64,000 bases of DNA, from NCBI RefSeq assembly GCF_001722335.1, contig NZ_MIHA01000004.1, positions 124,001 to 188,000 of the forward strand, read 5' to 3'. Position numbers and translations under genes: made by a program. Of this stretch, positions 44,471-54,198 are shown in pieces. Under the pieces are notes generated by a model that made no database searches, was not told where the DNA came from, and saw only the letters and a program-made list of their open reading frames with translations. The DNA is from Mycolicibacterium flavescens. GTDB lineage: Bacteria > Actinomycetota > Actinomycetes > Mycobacteriales > Mycobacteriaceae. Every line of letters starts with the position of its first letter. The first letter of the stretch is position 1.

Positions 44471-44943
44471 AGCTTGTCGCGCGGCAACGCGTCCAGCCCG
44501 CGGTTGACCGAGTCCAGGATCGGGCCGATCTCGGCGGGCACCGTGGTGTCGACGATGGTCTGCCCGTCGGCGAGATGGCCTGGCGCGGCGGGCTGATCGG
44601 CTTCGGTGACCAGGTCGACGTACTGCTCACCCACCGCGGACACCGAGTGCACGTTGGCCGCCACTCCGGCGGGGATCCGGTAGCGGTCGTCGATGCTCAT
44701 CGTGGCGGTGACCCCGTCGCGGGTGGGACGCACGTCGGTGACCTTGCCGACGGTCACGCCGCGGTAGGTCACGTTCGCCGTCGCGTAGAGCCCGCCGGAG
44801 GACGGCAGCTTGGCGTACACCGTGTACTGACCCATCCCGGCCATGGTCGGCAGCCGCAGGTAGTACACGCACAGCACGGTCACCGCGATGATCGTCAGCA
44901 GCGCGAAGACCACCAGCTGGATGCGAACGAAGCGGGTCAGCAC
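44466..44943 (-). pseudogene. MceF-like 5' fragment
   Basis: The GTG at 44943 starts LTRFVRIQLVVFALLTIIAV, a typical MceF membrane anchor, followed by an MCE domain (GLYATANVTYRGVTVGKVTD, VHSVSAVGEQYVDLV, TTVPAEIGPILDSVNRGLDA). Similarity ends at about LPRDKLA, near 44466, where another gene's fragment begins. Full MceF proteins are about 500 residues, here about 158 remain. The start overlaps the end of the mceE-like piece as in intact mce operons. Confidence 0.75.
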
Positions 44944-44944
44944 C

Positions 44945-45799
44945 TCACTCGGACCTCTCGATCAGCGGTCCGCCGGGCGCGGTGAGCGGGTTCGGCGTGA
45001 ACCGGATGTCGGGCACCATCGTGTTCGGGTCGCGGCCCCACGCCTGTTCGAGTGCGCGCAACGCACCCGAGAACCGGGTGCCGGCCAGGAACGAGTTGTC
45101 GATGGTGCTCAGCGTCAGGTCGAAGGTCGGCGAGAGGTTGATGTAGTCGCCGCGGACGAACTTGCCGACCTCGTCGGCGGTGAACGGCAGCGTCAGCAGG
45201 ATCTCCAGCGCACCCGGCAGATGCGGGGCGGCCCGGCCCAGTTCCTTGAGCGGGCGCTGCAGCAGCCGCAGGTTCTCGTGCAGGTCGGCGCGTGCGGCGG
45301 CCATCGTGCGACCGGTGACGTCGCTGAACCGGCCGAGCGCTTCGACCGACCCGGTGAACAACTCCCGCTGATCGGCGAAATGCGCCACCAGCGGCGGGAA
45401 GTCGGTCAACACCCGGTCGAGGGTGGCGTCGTTGTCGACGACGATGGTTAGTAGCTCGCGCACTTCCTCGATGGCGCGGGCGATCTCGTAGCGCTGCGCG
45501 TTGAGCGCGGTGGTGAACGTGTCGAGCTTGCCGATCAGCGACCGGATCCGGTCGGCGTTGCCGGACAGGATGTTGTTCACCTCGGTCGAGATGACCTCGA
45601 GGTGTTCGACCCCGCCGCCGCGCAGCACGCTGGCGACGCTGGCCAGGGTGCGCTCGGTGGTCGGATAGGCCGACGAGTGGCTCAGCGGGATCGTGTCACC
45701 GTTGCGCAGCGGCTCCGTCGACGGCTCCGGCGGAGCGGCGAGTTCGAGGTGCTGGGTGCCCAACAGGCTGGTCTGGCCGATCCTGGCGGTGGCGTTCTC
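44945..45799 (-). pseudogene. MceE/D-like 3' fragment
   Basis: About 284 C-terminal residues of an MCE lipoprotein-type subunit: ENATARIGQTSLLGTQHLEL, TIPLSHSSAYPTTERTLASV, DNSFLAGTRFSGALRAL, ending LIERSE. The N-terminal signal and first half of the MCE domain are missing; upstream of about 45800 the frame continues only as antisense of the plus-strand mce piece. It keeps normal operon spacing to the mceF piece, so the two were once consecutive genes. Confidence 0.75.
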
Positions 45800-46639
45800 G
45801 GGGTGCTCGCCGAGTCCGGTCCCGTCGTGGAACAGGCGCGCGACGTGTTCTCCTCGATGCACGACACGCTGCCGCAGCTGCTGGCCAACACCACCATCCT
45901 GCTCGACATGCTCAAGCGTTACGACAATGGGCTCGAACAGTTCCTGGTGATCCTGCCGCAGGGCGCCTCGGTCGCGCAGACCGTGCTCGCGCCGTTCCCC
46001 GGAACAGTCGGGCTGAACTTCAACCTGACCATCAACAACCCGCCCGCGTGCCTGACCGGGTTCTCGCCGCCGGGCGAGTGGCGTTCGCCCGCCGACACCA
46101 CGACCGCCCCGCTGCCGACCGACGTGCGGTACTGCAAGATCCCCAAGGACGCGCCGAATGTGGTTCGCGGCGCCCGCAACTACCCGTGCGTCGACGTACC
46201 GGGCAAGCGCGCGGCCACCCCGACCGAATGCCGCGGCAGCGAACCGTACGTCCCCATGGGCACCAACCCCTGGTACGGCGACCCCAACCAGATCGTCGAC
46301 TGCCCGGCCCCGGCGGCGCGCTGCACCGTCGCCGTCGAACCGGGCCGGGTGCGCCCCGCCCCCACCATCAACACCGGGGTGAACCCGATGCCGGCCGACC
46401 GGCTGCCCCCGACACCGGGCCCGGTCAGCGACCCCCTGACAGCGCCCGGCGCGGGCAGCGTGGAATGCAATGGGCAGCAACCTAACCCGTGCGTGTACCA
46501 CCCCGCGCCGATACCGACCGCCGGAATCTACTCACCGGCCAGCGGTGAAGTCGTCGGACCCGACGGCGTCACCTACCGGGTGCAGAACTCGGCGCCCGAC
46601 GCCGACAACGGCTGGAAGCAGATGCTCGCGCCGCAGTAG
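45800..46639 (+). pseudogene. MceF-like 3' fragment on the opposite strand
   Basis: About 279 residues without a start: VFSSMHDTLPQLLANTTIL, INNPPACLTGFSPPGEWRS, RGARNYPCVDVPGKRAAT, VPMGTNPWYGDPNQIVDC, and the ending SGEVVGPDGVTYRVQNS with WKQMLAPQ. This is the C-terminal extension of an MCE subunit, most like MceF. It begins exactly where the minus-strand mceE piece ends (about 45790-45803). It may be the other half of the gene whose 5' piece is at 44466-44943, separated by inversion. Confidence 0.72.
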
Positions 46640-46642
46640 CGC

Positions 46643-47824
46643 TCAGCCGACCGGCGCGGGCACCCTCGGGAACCGCAGCATCCGCCGCGCGTTCTCCTCG
46701 ACGATCAGCGAGCACTCGTCGTCGGGGACTCCGGCCAGCACCTCGGCGGCCCGCTTGCGCGAGTTCGGCCAGTTCGAATCCGAATGCGGGAAGTCGATTT
46801 CGAGCGTGATGCGGTCGACGCCGACGGTGTGCCGGTTGGCCAGCCCGTGCTCGTCGTCGATGAAGCAGCCGTAGAAGTGGCGTCGGAACAGGTCCGAGGG
46901 CCGGGTGTCGAAATCGATCGGCTGGTAGTAGCGGTGCCGCTCCCAGACGTAGTCGGTGCGCTCGAGAATGTAGGGCACCCAGCCGATCCCGCCCTCGGAC
47001 AGCGAGAACTGCAGGTCGGGGAACTTCTGCAGCTTGCCCGAGAACAGCAGGTCCACCGTCGTCCACATCAGGTTCGTCGAGAACAGCGCGATGGCGACCG
47101 CGAACGGCGCGTCGGGCACCGTCGGGGTGGGCGCCGCGGCCATCGACGAGAACGAGAAGCCGGGCACGTACGAGCCGGACCCGAAGTGCAGTGACACCGG
47201 CATCTGCGCATCCGAGCAGACCCGCCACAGGCCGTCCCAGTGGTCGGAGTGAAACGACGGCAGACCCATCGGGACGGGACTGTCCGGAAACGACACCGTG
47301 CGCGCGCCCTTGGCCGCGACGCGTTCGGCCTCGGCGACGGTGGCGTCGATGTCCCACACCGGCAGGATGCCCAGCGGCACATAGCGATCGGGGGCGGTTG
47401 CGCACCACTCGTCGATGTAGAAGTCGTTCCACGCCTGCACGCACAGCAGCGCGAGCTCCTTGTCCTTGCCGCGGAAGAACGTGCTACCGCCGAATCCGGG
47501 GAACGACGGGAAGCACAGCGCGGCCTGCACCCCGTCGAGGTCCATGTCGGCGATCCGCGCGACGGGGTCGTAGCAGCCGGGGATCATCTCCTCGTAGCGC
47601 ACCGGGTCGGTGCCCCACTCCTGCGGCGGCTTGCCGGCGACGGCGTTGAGCCCGATGGTCGGGAAGATCTCCCCGTCGTAGCTCCACAGATGGCTGCCGT
47701 CGCGTTCGACGATGCGCGGCCCGTTTCCCTTGAACTTCTCCGGCAGGCGGTCCTGCCACACCCGGGGGTGTTCGATGAGATGGTCGTCGACGGAGACGAT
47801 CTGGTGGTGGTCCTGCAGAGGCAT
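46643..47824 (-). CDS. Amidohydrolase family protein (Amidohydro_2)
   Basis: The protein has 393 residues. VSVDDHLIEHPRVW near the N-terminus carries the first metal-ligand pattern; VSLHFGSGSY, SEGGIGWVPYILERTDY and DFPHSDSNWPNS give later histidine/aspartate sites. Mycobacteria hold many paralogues, thought to act in degradation of ring or CoA intermediates. The specific substrate is unknown. There is no signal. It is divergent from a small 94-residue gene over 36 bases. Confidence 0.85.
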   Translation of the reverse strand: MPLQDHHQIVSVDDHLIEHPRVWQDRLPEKFKGNGPRIVERDGSHLWSYDGEIFPTIGLNAVAGKPPQEWGTDPVRYEEMIPGCYDPVARIADMDLDGVQAALCFPSFPGFGGSTFFRGKDKELALLCVQAWNDFYIDEWCATAPDRYVPLGILPVWDIDATVAEAERVAAKGARTVSFPDSPVPMGLPSFHSDHWDGLWRVCSDAQMPVSLHFGSGSYVPGFSFSSMAAAPTPTVPDAPFAVAIALFSTNLMWTTVDLLFSGKLQKFPDLQFSLSEGGIGWVPYILERTDYVWERHRYYQPIDFDTRPSDLFRRHFYGCFIDDEHGLANRHTVGVDRITLEIDFPHSDSNWPNSRKRAAEVLAGVPDDECSLIVEENARRMLRFPRVPAPVG

Positions 47825-47860
47825 GAGTGACTCCTAACGCTGATGGGTAGCCTGAGCGGT

Positions 47861-48145
47861 ATGACGAACGATGCTTCGCAACAGGATTCGACTGCGGCGC
47901 GCACCAGGATGAACGAGGACGACCACGACCTTCTGACGTTCGGCGAGGCCGGTGAGCGGCTGCGGCTGGAGATCGCCGACACCCGCGCGCAGGTCGCCGA
48001 GCTCACCGACCCCGCGGCGCTGCAGAAGGCACGTGCCCGGCTCGCCGGACTCGAAGCCGCCGCGCAGCGCTACCGCGAACGGGCGCTCACCGACGCCAAC
48101 TTCGAGAAGTTCTTCGGCTACTCCCCGACCGGTGACGGGAGCTGA
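47861..48145 (+). CDS. Small helical protein of unknown function
   Basis: The protein has 94 residues (MTNDASQQDSTAARTR at the start), rich in charged and Ala residues. A long amphipathic region (GERLRLEIADTRAQVAELTD, ARLAGLEAAAQRYRERAL) suggests a coiled coil, and a conserved-looking FEKFFGYSP lies near the end. No family recognised. The start at 47861 is one of three possible ATGs (47843, 47861, 47909). Confidence 0.6.
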   Translation: MTNDASQQDSTAARTRMNEDDHDLLTFGEAGERLRLEIADTRAQVAELTDPAALQKARARLAGLEAAAQRYRERALTDANFEKFFGYSPTGDGS

Positions 48146-48172
48146 CCGCGTGACCGTAGCCGAGATGGTCGA

Positions 48173-49378
48173 TCAGTCCTTCCACCGCAACTGAAGCGAG
48201 TCGAGTCCGAACACCTGCCCGGCGTGCTCGACGGGTTCTTCGGTGACCCGGTACTCGGGGATGCGCCGGTGCCACTCTTCGAGCATCACGGCCATCTCCT
48301 GCCGCGCCAGATGCGAACCGAGGCAGCGGTGCGGTCCGGCGCCGAACGAGATGTGCCGGGTCACACCGCGATCGAGGTCGACGCGGCGCGCGTCGTCGAA
48401 CATCTGCTCGTCGCGGCCCGCGGCGGCCAGCGGGAACGACGCCATGTCGCCGGCCTTGACCGGGCAGCCGTGAAAATCCATGTCCTGCGTGGCTTTCCGG
48501 GCGGTCTGCACAATCGGATAGGCGCGCAGCAGCTCCTCGACCGCGTGCGGAATGATGTCGGGTTCGGCGACGAGGCGGGCCCGGTCCTGCGGGTGGGTGG
48601 CCAGGTGCAGCATCGCGTACGACAGCTGGCTGGCGACGGTGTCGAGGCCGGCCATGAACAGCAGCAGAAGGCAGTTGAGCAGGTCGCCGTCGGAGACCGG
48701 TTCGCCGTCGATGGTCCAGCCGATCGCCGCGCTGACGATGTCCTGGGCCTCGGGGTCGCGCTCGGCGCGGCGTTGATCGATCAGCGTCTGGAAGTAGGCC
48801 ACCACCTGCTGCATGCCCTCGAGCCGGATCGCCATCACCTCGTCACCCACACCGGTCTGGTGCAGCATCTTGTCTTCCCACTCGAGGAACTCGTCGAGGC
48901 GTTCGACCGGCATGCCCATGATGTTGAGGAAGATGTGCGACGGGAAAACCCGCGCCACCTGCTTGACGAAATCGCATGACCCCTCGGCAGCGATTCGCTC
49001 CACCAGATCGGCTGCGAGCCTGCGGTGTTCGTCGCGCAGCCCCTTGACCCGGCCGGGCGAGAAGTACTCGGCCAGCACCTGCCGCCACTTGGCGTGCTGC
49101 GGCGGGTCGACCATCACCGGGATCCACTGGTACGGCGGGTTGGGATCGGTCGGCACGATCACGCTGCTCGACCACCACTCCGGATGCTGCAGGCCCTCGA
49201 GGATCGCGGCGTAGTCGGTGAACATCCAGTAGCCGTCGGCTTCGGTGTTGCGGAACACCGGACGCATCTCGTCCTGGAGGGCGTCGATGGCGGCGAACCC
49301 GGTCAGCGCCAGCCCCGCCAGACTGGTCAACTCGATGGTGCCCACCGGGCACTGCGTCACCCGCGGATCAGCGGTCAC
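48173..49378 (-). CDS. Cytochrome P450
   Basis: The protein has 401 residues, a complete bacterial P450. The heme loop FGAGPHRCLGSHLAR places Cys at 352. The K-helix motif EELLR and the I-helix LFMAGLDTVASQL (AGxDT) are intact. It probably hydroxylates a small lipid or terpenoid in a catabolic pathway, using ferredoxin partners not encoded here. The GTG at 49378 lies inside the stop of the TetR gene (GTGA) and AAAGGA is upstream. It is the last gene of a CoA-transferase/TetR/P450 operon. Confidence 0.93.
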   Translation of the reverse strand: MTADPRVTQCPVGTIELTSLAGLALTGFAAIDALQDEMRPVFRNTEADGYWMFTDYAAILEGLQHPEWWSSSVIVPTDPNPPYQWIPVMVDPPQHAKWRQVLAEYFSPGRVKGLRDEHRRLAADLVERIAAEGSCDFVKQVARVFPSHIFLNIMGMPVERLDEFLEWEDKMLHQTGVGDEVMAIRLEGMQQVVAYFQTLIDQRRAERDPEAQDIVSAAIGWTIDGEPVSDGDLLNCLLLLFMAGLDTVASQLSYAMLHLATHPQDRARLVAEPDIIPHAVEELLRAYPIVQTARKATQDMDFHGCPVKAGDMASFPLAAAGRDEQMFDDARRVDLDRGVTRHISFGAGPHRCLGSHLARQEMAVMLEEWHRRIPEYRVTEEPVEHAGQVFGLDSLQLRWKD

Positions 49379-50067
49379 GATTGATGTCCTTTCTCCAACT
49401 GCTCGGTCAGTCGTTGCGCGGCCGCCGTCGCCGCCGCGGCCGCGGCCTGTAGTTCCCGCGCCTGGGCGAGCACGTCGCCCCCTACCCCGTGGCGCGCTTC
49501 GATCGCGGGCACCACGAACCGGCGGAACCGCCGTTTCACTGCGTCCTCGGACCGGTCCACGGCCTCGGCGGCCAGATAGGTCTGCTCGACCAGGAAGTCG
49601 ACGATGTCGTCGATCTCGATGTCGTCGCGAATCTCGCCGCGGCGCCGCCCTTCTCGGATGACGTCGCCCATGGCGCCGACCGCGGCCTGGTGCACGCGGG
49701 CGTCGTTGGCGCTGGTGGAGTGCTGGGCGATCAGCGCCGCGATCGACGCGTCGGTGGGCAGTTCACGCGCGGTGTAGATCAGCGCGGCCTCGATCTTCGC
49801 GAACACCTCCGACTCCGTAGCCATCAACTCCTGCACCGCGGCGATGTGGCGCCGGGCGCGCCGCATCGCGACCTGCACGACGACCTCGGAGATGCTGCCC
49901 AGCCGACGGAAGGCGGTGGCCCGCGACACTCCAGCCCGTTTGGCGATCGCCTCCATCTGCACTGTGCCCGCCTCGTTTTCGGCGAACTCGTGTTCGGCGG
50001 CGGTGATCAGCCGGCTGCGGACGAAGTCGTCGTCCTCGTCGGCGGTGTCGAAGATGCTGACGGTCAT
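49375..50067 (-). CDS. TetR family transcriptional regulator
   Basis: The protein has 230 residues. Helix-turn-helix region: RLITAAEHEFAENEAGTVQM, then IAKRAGVSRATAFRRLGS. The C-terminal half is rich in Ala and helical. The start overlaps the CoA-transferase stop in ATGA and the stop overlaps the P450 start, so it is translated as part of the operon it probably regulates. Confidence 0.87.
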   Translation of the reverse strand: MTVSIFDTADEDDDFVRSRLITAAEHEFAENEAGTVQMEAIAKRAGVSRATAFRRLGSISEVVVQVAMRRARRHIAAVQELMATESEVFAKIEAALIYTARELPTDASIAALIAQHSTSANDARVHQAAVGAMGDVIREGRRRGEIRDDIEIDDIVDFLVEQTYLAAEAVDRSEDAVKRRFRRFVVPAIEARHGVGGDVLAQARELQAAAAAATAAAQRLTEQLEKGHQS

Positions 50068-51293
50068 GTGATCGCCCCGGCGAACTTCAGCTCGGTCAGC
50101 GTCTCATCGTCGAGTCCCAGTTCGCGCAGCACCTCGTCGGTGTGTTCGGCGAATTTCGGCGCGCGGTGCAGGCTGAGCTCGCCGTCGTCGAATTTCACCG
50201 GGTTGGCGACCAACTTCTGGGCCTGTCCGCGACAGTCCCGCACCTCGACGATGCGGCCGTTGGCGACCAGCGCCTCGTCGTTGCCGACCTCCCAGCTGTC
50301 CTGCACGACGGCCCACGGCCCGGTGCCGTAGTCGAGGAGCCTGGCGCATTCGGCGAGCGGGCGCGAACCGATCGCGGTCTCCACGATTTCGACTGCGGCA
50401 TCGATGTTCTCGGTGAGGCCCTCCAGCGTCGTGAACCGCTCGTCGAACGCGTACTCGGCGCAACCCATCAGCCGGCAGAACTCCGGCCAGTGCCGGGTCG
50501 GCTGGAGCATCGCCAGTTGGATGTAGCGGCCGTCGGCGGTGCGGTAGCTGCCGGTGAGCGGATTGCAGGGCGCCTGGGTCTTGCATTCGAACTTGGGCAA
50601 CGGGCCGCCGGCCTGCAGCGCCATGTTGACGCTGTACTGGGTGGCCCAGGCGCCGACCGCCAGCAGCGAGATGTCCAGTACCGACGGCTCACCGGTGGTG
50701 CGGCGGCCGTAGAGCGCCGCGGCCACGCCGCCGGCGATCGCCATCCCGCCGATGTTGTCGCCGTACCCGCCGGCCGGCATGTAGGCCGACTGTTCGGCAC
50801 ACGACGGGGTCACCCCGTCGGCGCTGCCGCCGCGGGCCCAGAACGCGGTCGCGTCGTAGGCACCGGATTCGCGGTCGGGGCCGGTGGTGCCGAAGCCGCT
50901 TCCGGTGACGTAGATGATGTCGGGGTTGATCCGGCGCACCTCGTCGAGATCGATGTGCAGCTTGGCCCGCGCGGTGGGCAGGTAATTGGTCAGGAACACG
51001 TCGCTGCGGCGGATCAGTTCGTCGAGTACCGGGCGGGCCTGGGCGACGCCGAGCTCGAGCCCGATGCTGCGTTTACCACGGTTGGGACCCTCGATGACGG
51101 GTGCGAACACCGCGCTGTCGACGCCGGTGCCGTGGCCGAGGACGGTGGCCAGCCCGCGCTGACCGTCGCCGGTGATCGGGTTCTCGATCTTGATGACCTC
51201 GGCGCCCCAGTCCGCGAGCACGGCGCCCGCCGAGGGAACGAACGTGAACTGCGCGACCTCAAGTACGCGAACTCCAGCCAGTGGACGGTCCAT
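50064..51293 (-). CDS. CaiB/BaiF family CoA-transferase (type III)
   Basis: The protein has 409 residues. Family landmarks are LAGVRVLEVAQFTFVPSAGA, VLADWGAEVIKIENPITGD, GKRSIGLEL, VTGSGFGTTGPDR and PSVLDISLLA (candidate catalytic Asp). It transfers CoA between acyl groups, here likely on an intermediate of the P450 pathway. MDRPLAGVR at 51293 is the family start; a longer frame upstream is shadow. It is the first gene of the three-gene operon. Confidence 0.88.
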   Translation of the reverse strand: MDRPLAGVRVLEVAQFTFVPSAGAVLADWGAEVIKIENPITGDGQRGLATVLGHGTGVDSAVFAPVIEGPNRGKRSIGLELGVAQARPVLDELIRRSDVFLTNYLPTARAKLHIDLDEVRRINPDIIYVTGSGFGTTGPDRESGAYDATAFWARGGSADGVTPSCAEQSAYMPAGGYGDNIGGMAIAGGVAAALYGRRTTGEPSVLDISLLAVGAWATQYSVNMALQAGGPLPKFECKTQAPCNPLTGSYRTADGRYIQLAMLQPTRHWPEFCRLMGCAEYAFDERFTTLEGLTENIDAAVEIVETAIGSRPLAECARLLDYGTGPWAVVQDSWEVGNDEALVANGRIVEVRDCRGQAQKLVANPVKFDDGELSLHRAPKFAEHTDEVLRELGLDDETLTELKFAGAIT

Positions 51294-51399
51294 CGCTCGC
51301 GAGCACCTCCCAGTCCCATGTGACGCGGTCCACAGTATGCAACTGCGTGGCTGCCAGCGTATCAAAATGAGACGGCAAGTCGAGACCTGGATCACAAGG

Positions 51400-52119
51400 T
51401 CAGGTCACCGCTGCCCCGATCAGACTGCCGACCAGATAGGTGGCCGCGACCGCCACCACGCCGAACGCGAGTTGGCGTAGCGCCGCGAACCAGATCGGCT
51501 TCTTGGTGAACCGGGACCCGACGGCGCCGGCCACCAGCAGGCCCAGCCCGCCGCACAGCAGACCCAGCCACAGCAGTTCGGCGCCCAGCAGGAACGGGAT
51601 CAGCGGGATCACCGCGCCGATCGCGAACGTGACGAACGAGGAACCGGCCGCGACGTACGGCGACGGTTTCTCCCGCGGGTCGATGCCGATCTCCTGGACG
51701 AGGTGGAAGTGCAGCGCCTGGTCCGCGTCGCGGTGGATCTCCTGGGCGGCTTGGCGGGCCGTCTCCGGGCGCATCCCCATCTGGATCATCGCGTCGGTGA
51801 GTTCGGCTTCCTCGGCCTGGGGATACCGGCTCAGCGCGCGGCGTTCGACGCGGACCTCGGACTCGATCTGTTCGTTGGCCGTCTGCACCGAGGCGAATTC
51901 ACCCAATGCCATCGAGAACGCCCCGGCGACCAGCCCGGCGAACCCGCCGATCAGCACCGCCTGCGAATCACCCGCGGCGCCGACCCCGGCCACCAGTGCG
52001 GTGTTGGACACCAGCCCGTCCATCGCCCCGAACGTGGCCGCCCGCAGCCAGCCGCCGCTGACGTCGCCGTGCCGGTGGTCGAAGTCGTGCGGGCGCCGCG
52101 GGTCCGGTTGCGTTCTCAT
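51400..52119 (-). CDS. VIT1/CCC1 family transporter
   Basis: The protein has 239 residues. N-terminal helix AATFGAMDGLVSNTALVAGV and FAGLVAGAFSMALGEFASVQ contain the first membrane segments. A charged cytoplasmic middle (QAAQEIHRDADQALHFHLV) and two or three C-terminal helices follow. The family carries Fe(II) or Mn(II) across membranes. Bacterial members often have a ferritin-like domain, which is absent here. It starts at ATG 52119 and is divergent from the acyl-CoA oxidase gene. Confidence 0.87.
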   Translation of the reverse strand: MRTQPDPRRPHDFDHRHGDVSGGWLRAATFGAMDGLVSNTALVAGVGAAGDSQAVLIGGFAGLVAGAFSMALGEFASVQTANEQIESEVRVERRALSRYPQAEEAELTDAMIQMGMRPETARQAAQEIHRDADQALHFHLVQEIGIDPREKPSPYVAAGSSFVTFAIGAVIPLIPFLLGAELLWLGLLCGGLGLLVAGAVGSRFTKKPIWFAALRQLAFGVVAVAATYLVGSLIGAAVT

Positions 52120-52173
52120 GGCTGCATTCAACTCCCGCCCGGCGCGGCCCGGTCGATAAGGATCGCCTGGGTT

Positions 52174-52185
52174 TGTGACATCACA
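52174..52185. promoter_or_regulatory. TGTGA-CA-TCACA palindrome upstream of the acyl-CoA oxidase gene
   Basis: Located 37 bases before the start at 52222, in the region shared with the VIT gene. The 2-base spacing is unlike a canonical CRP site (6 bases), so a GntR- or TetR-type repressor is the more likely reader. Confidence 0.4.
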
Positions 52186-52221
52186 GTTTGCGGAGCACCG
52201 CCGAGGGTTACCGTCAAACTC

Positions 52222-54195
52222 ATGACCACCACTGCGGAACATCTGCGCAATGCGCTCGACGGCCGTTGGCGCGACGTGAAGAACCGGATGCGAGAAGAAC
52301 TCTCCAGCGATATCTTTCGACCGCACTACACCCCCAACACCGTCATCGCCCGCACCAAAGTGGCCGAACAGCTCAAGATCATGGCCGCCATGGGCGCCGC
52401 CGAGGACGGCTTCGCGAAAGAGCACGGCGGCAACGGCGACGTCGGCGCGGCCGTCACCCAGATCGAGATGCTGGCGATGAGCGACCTGTCGCTGATGGTT
52501 AAAGCCGGTGTGCAGTGGGGGCTGTTCGGCGGGGCCATCGAGAACCTCGGCACCGAACGCCACCACCAGAAGTACGTCAAACCCGTCATCGACTGCGAGC
52601 TTCTCGGCTGCTACGCGATGACCGAGACCGGCCACGGCAGCAACGTGCAGGCGCTGGAGACCACCGCCACCTACGACCCGGCGACCGAAGAGTTCGTCAT
52701 CGACTCCCCGACGCCGACCGCGCGCAAGGACTACATCGGCGGGGCCGCCGAAACCGCCCGCATCGCCGCGGTTTTCGCGCAGCTGATCACCCCCGACGGT
52801 GAGGGGCACGGCGTGCACTGCGTGCTGGTGCCGATCCGCGACGAGGAGGGCAACGACCTGCCCGGGGTGACGACGTCGGACTGCCACTACAAGGGCGGGC
52901 TGCCCGGCGTCGACAACGGCCGGATCCAGTTCGACAAGGTCCGCGTGCCGCGCGAGAACCTGCTCAACAGGTACGGCGACGTCGCCCCCGACGGGACCTA
53001 CAGCTCACCGATCGAGAGCCCCGGCCGCCGGTTCTTCACCATGCTCGGCACCCTGGTCCGCGGCCGGGTCACCGTCGGCGGCAGCGCGGCGGCCGCGGCT
53101 CGCGTGGCACTCGACATCGCGACGCGATATGGCCTGCAGCGCAGGCAGTTCGAGGCACCGGGCGAGGACCGCGAAGTCGTCATCATGGACTACCTCGTGC
53201 ACCAGCGCCGGTTGCTGCCGCTGATCGCCGAATCGTATGCGCTGCAGTTCGCGCAGAACGAACTCGTCGCCAAGTGCCACGATCTGCAGAGCGCCGAGGA
53301 TCCCGACCCCGAGGAGCAGCGCGAACTCGAGGCCCGCGCGGCGGGTCTGAAGGCCGCCAACACCTGGCACGCCACCCGCGCGATCCAGGAGGCGCGCGAG
53401 GCGTGCGGCGGCGCGGGCTACATGGCCGAGAACCGGCTGATCGCGCTGAAGGCCGACACCGACGTGTTCACCACGTTCGAGGGCGACAACCACGTGCTGA
53501 CGCAGTTGGTGGCCAAGCAGTTGCTGACCGCCTACGCCGACGACGTCAAGAGCATGAGCCCGGTGGAGTGGGTGCGGTTCGCGGCCAACTTCGCCGGCGA
53601 GCGGGTGCTCAAACGCACTGCGGCCGAGACGATCATCCAGACGATCCTCGACACCCGCCAGGACAACGAGGAGGAGGGCAGCCTCTTCAACCGCGGCACC
53701 CAGGTCCAGATGTTCGAGGACCGCGAAGAGTACATGCTTTCCACGGTGGCGCGCCGGTTGCAGGGCAAGTCGAAGGAGATGAGCGAGTTCGACGCGTTCA
53801 ACGCGGTGCAGGACCACGTGCTGCACTGCGCCGCAGCCCACATCGACCGGGTGATCCTCGAAGCGTTCGTCGCCGGTATCGACGCGTGCCCCGACGAGGA
53901 GGCCCGCAAGATCCTCAACATGGTCTGCGACCTGTACGCGCTGTCGGTGATCGAGAAGGACAAGGCGTGGTTCATCGAGCACAGGTTCATCTCGACCGAG
54001 CGCGCCAAGGCCGTCACCCGGGGCATCAACGAGCGGTGTCGCACCCTGCGGCCGTACGCCGAGTTGCTGGTCGACGGATTCGGGATCCCCGAGTCGCTGC
54101 GCTACGCCGAGATGCTGCACCCCGAGCACATCCCGGACGCCGACGAGCACACCGAGCAGGACGCGATCAGCTCGGGCACCATCGAGCCGAAGTGA
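52222..54195 (+). CDS. Acyl-CoA oxidase/dehydrogenase-like flavoprotein
   Basis: The protein has 657 residues, longer than typical FadE (about 400), with an extra C-terminal domain as in peroxisomal acyl-CoA oxidases. Blocks: CYAMTETGHGSNVQALETTA, GGLPGVDNGRIQFDKVRVPR, REACGGAGYMAENRLIALKA and TFEGDNHVLTQLVAKQLL (catalytic Glu). It catalyses the first step of beta-oxidation, probably giving peroxide if oxygen is the acceptor. The ATG at 52222 (MTTTAEHLRNALDG) is chosen as the family start. A GC-rich hairpin follows the stop. Confidence 0.9.
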   Translation: MTTTAEHLRNALDGRWRDVKNRMREELSSDIFRPHYTPNTVIARTKVAEQLKIMAAMGAAEDGFAKEHGGNGDVGAAVTQIEMLAMSDLSLMVKAGVQWGLFGGAIENLGTERHHQKYVKPVIDCELLGCYAMTETGHGSNVQALETTATYDPATEEFVIDSPTPTARKDYIGGAAETARIAAVFAQLITPDGEGHGVHCVLVPIRDEEGNDLPGVTTSDCHYKGGLPGVDNGRIQFDKVRVPRENLLNRYGDVAPDGTYSSPIESPGRRFFTMLGTLVRGRVTVGGSAAAAARVALDIATRYGLQRRQFEAPGEDREVVIMDYLVHQRRLLPLIAESYALQFAQNELVAKCHDLQSAEDPDPEEQRELEARAAGLKAANTWHATRAIQEAREACGGAGYMAENRLIALKADTDVFTTFEGDNHVLTQLVAKQLLTAYADDVKSMSPVEWVRFAANFAGERVLKRTAAETIIQTILDTRQDNEEEGSLFNRGTQVQMFEDREEYMLSTVARRLQGKSKEMSEFDAFNAVQDHVLHCAAAHIDRVILEAFVAGIDACPDEEARKILNMVCDLYALSVIEKDKAWFIEHRFISTERAKAVTRGINERCRTLRPYAELLVDGFGIPESLRYAEMLHPEHIPDADEHTEQDAISSGTIEPK

Positions 54196-54198
54196 GGA

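Noticed and set aside
44300..46639. A functional mce transporter operon
   Set aside because: Every mce piece lacks either its start or its end, and mceA-D are absent.
52174..52185. CRP binding site
   Set aside because: The half-sites TGTGA and TCACA are only 2 bases apart; a CRP site needs 6.
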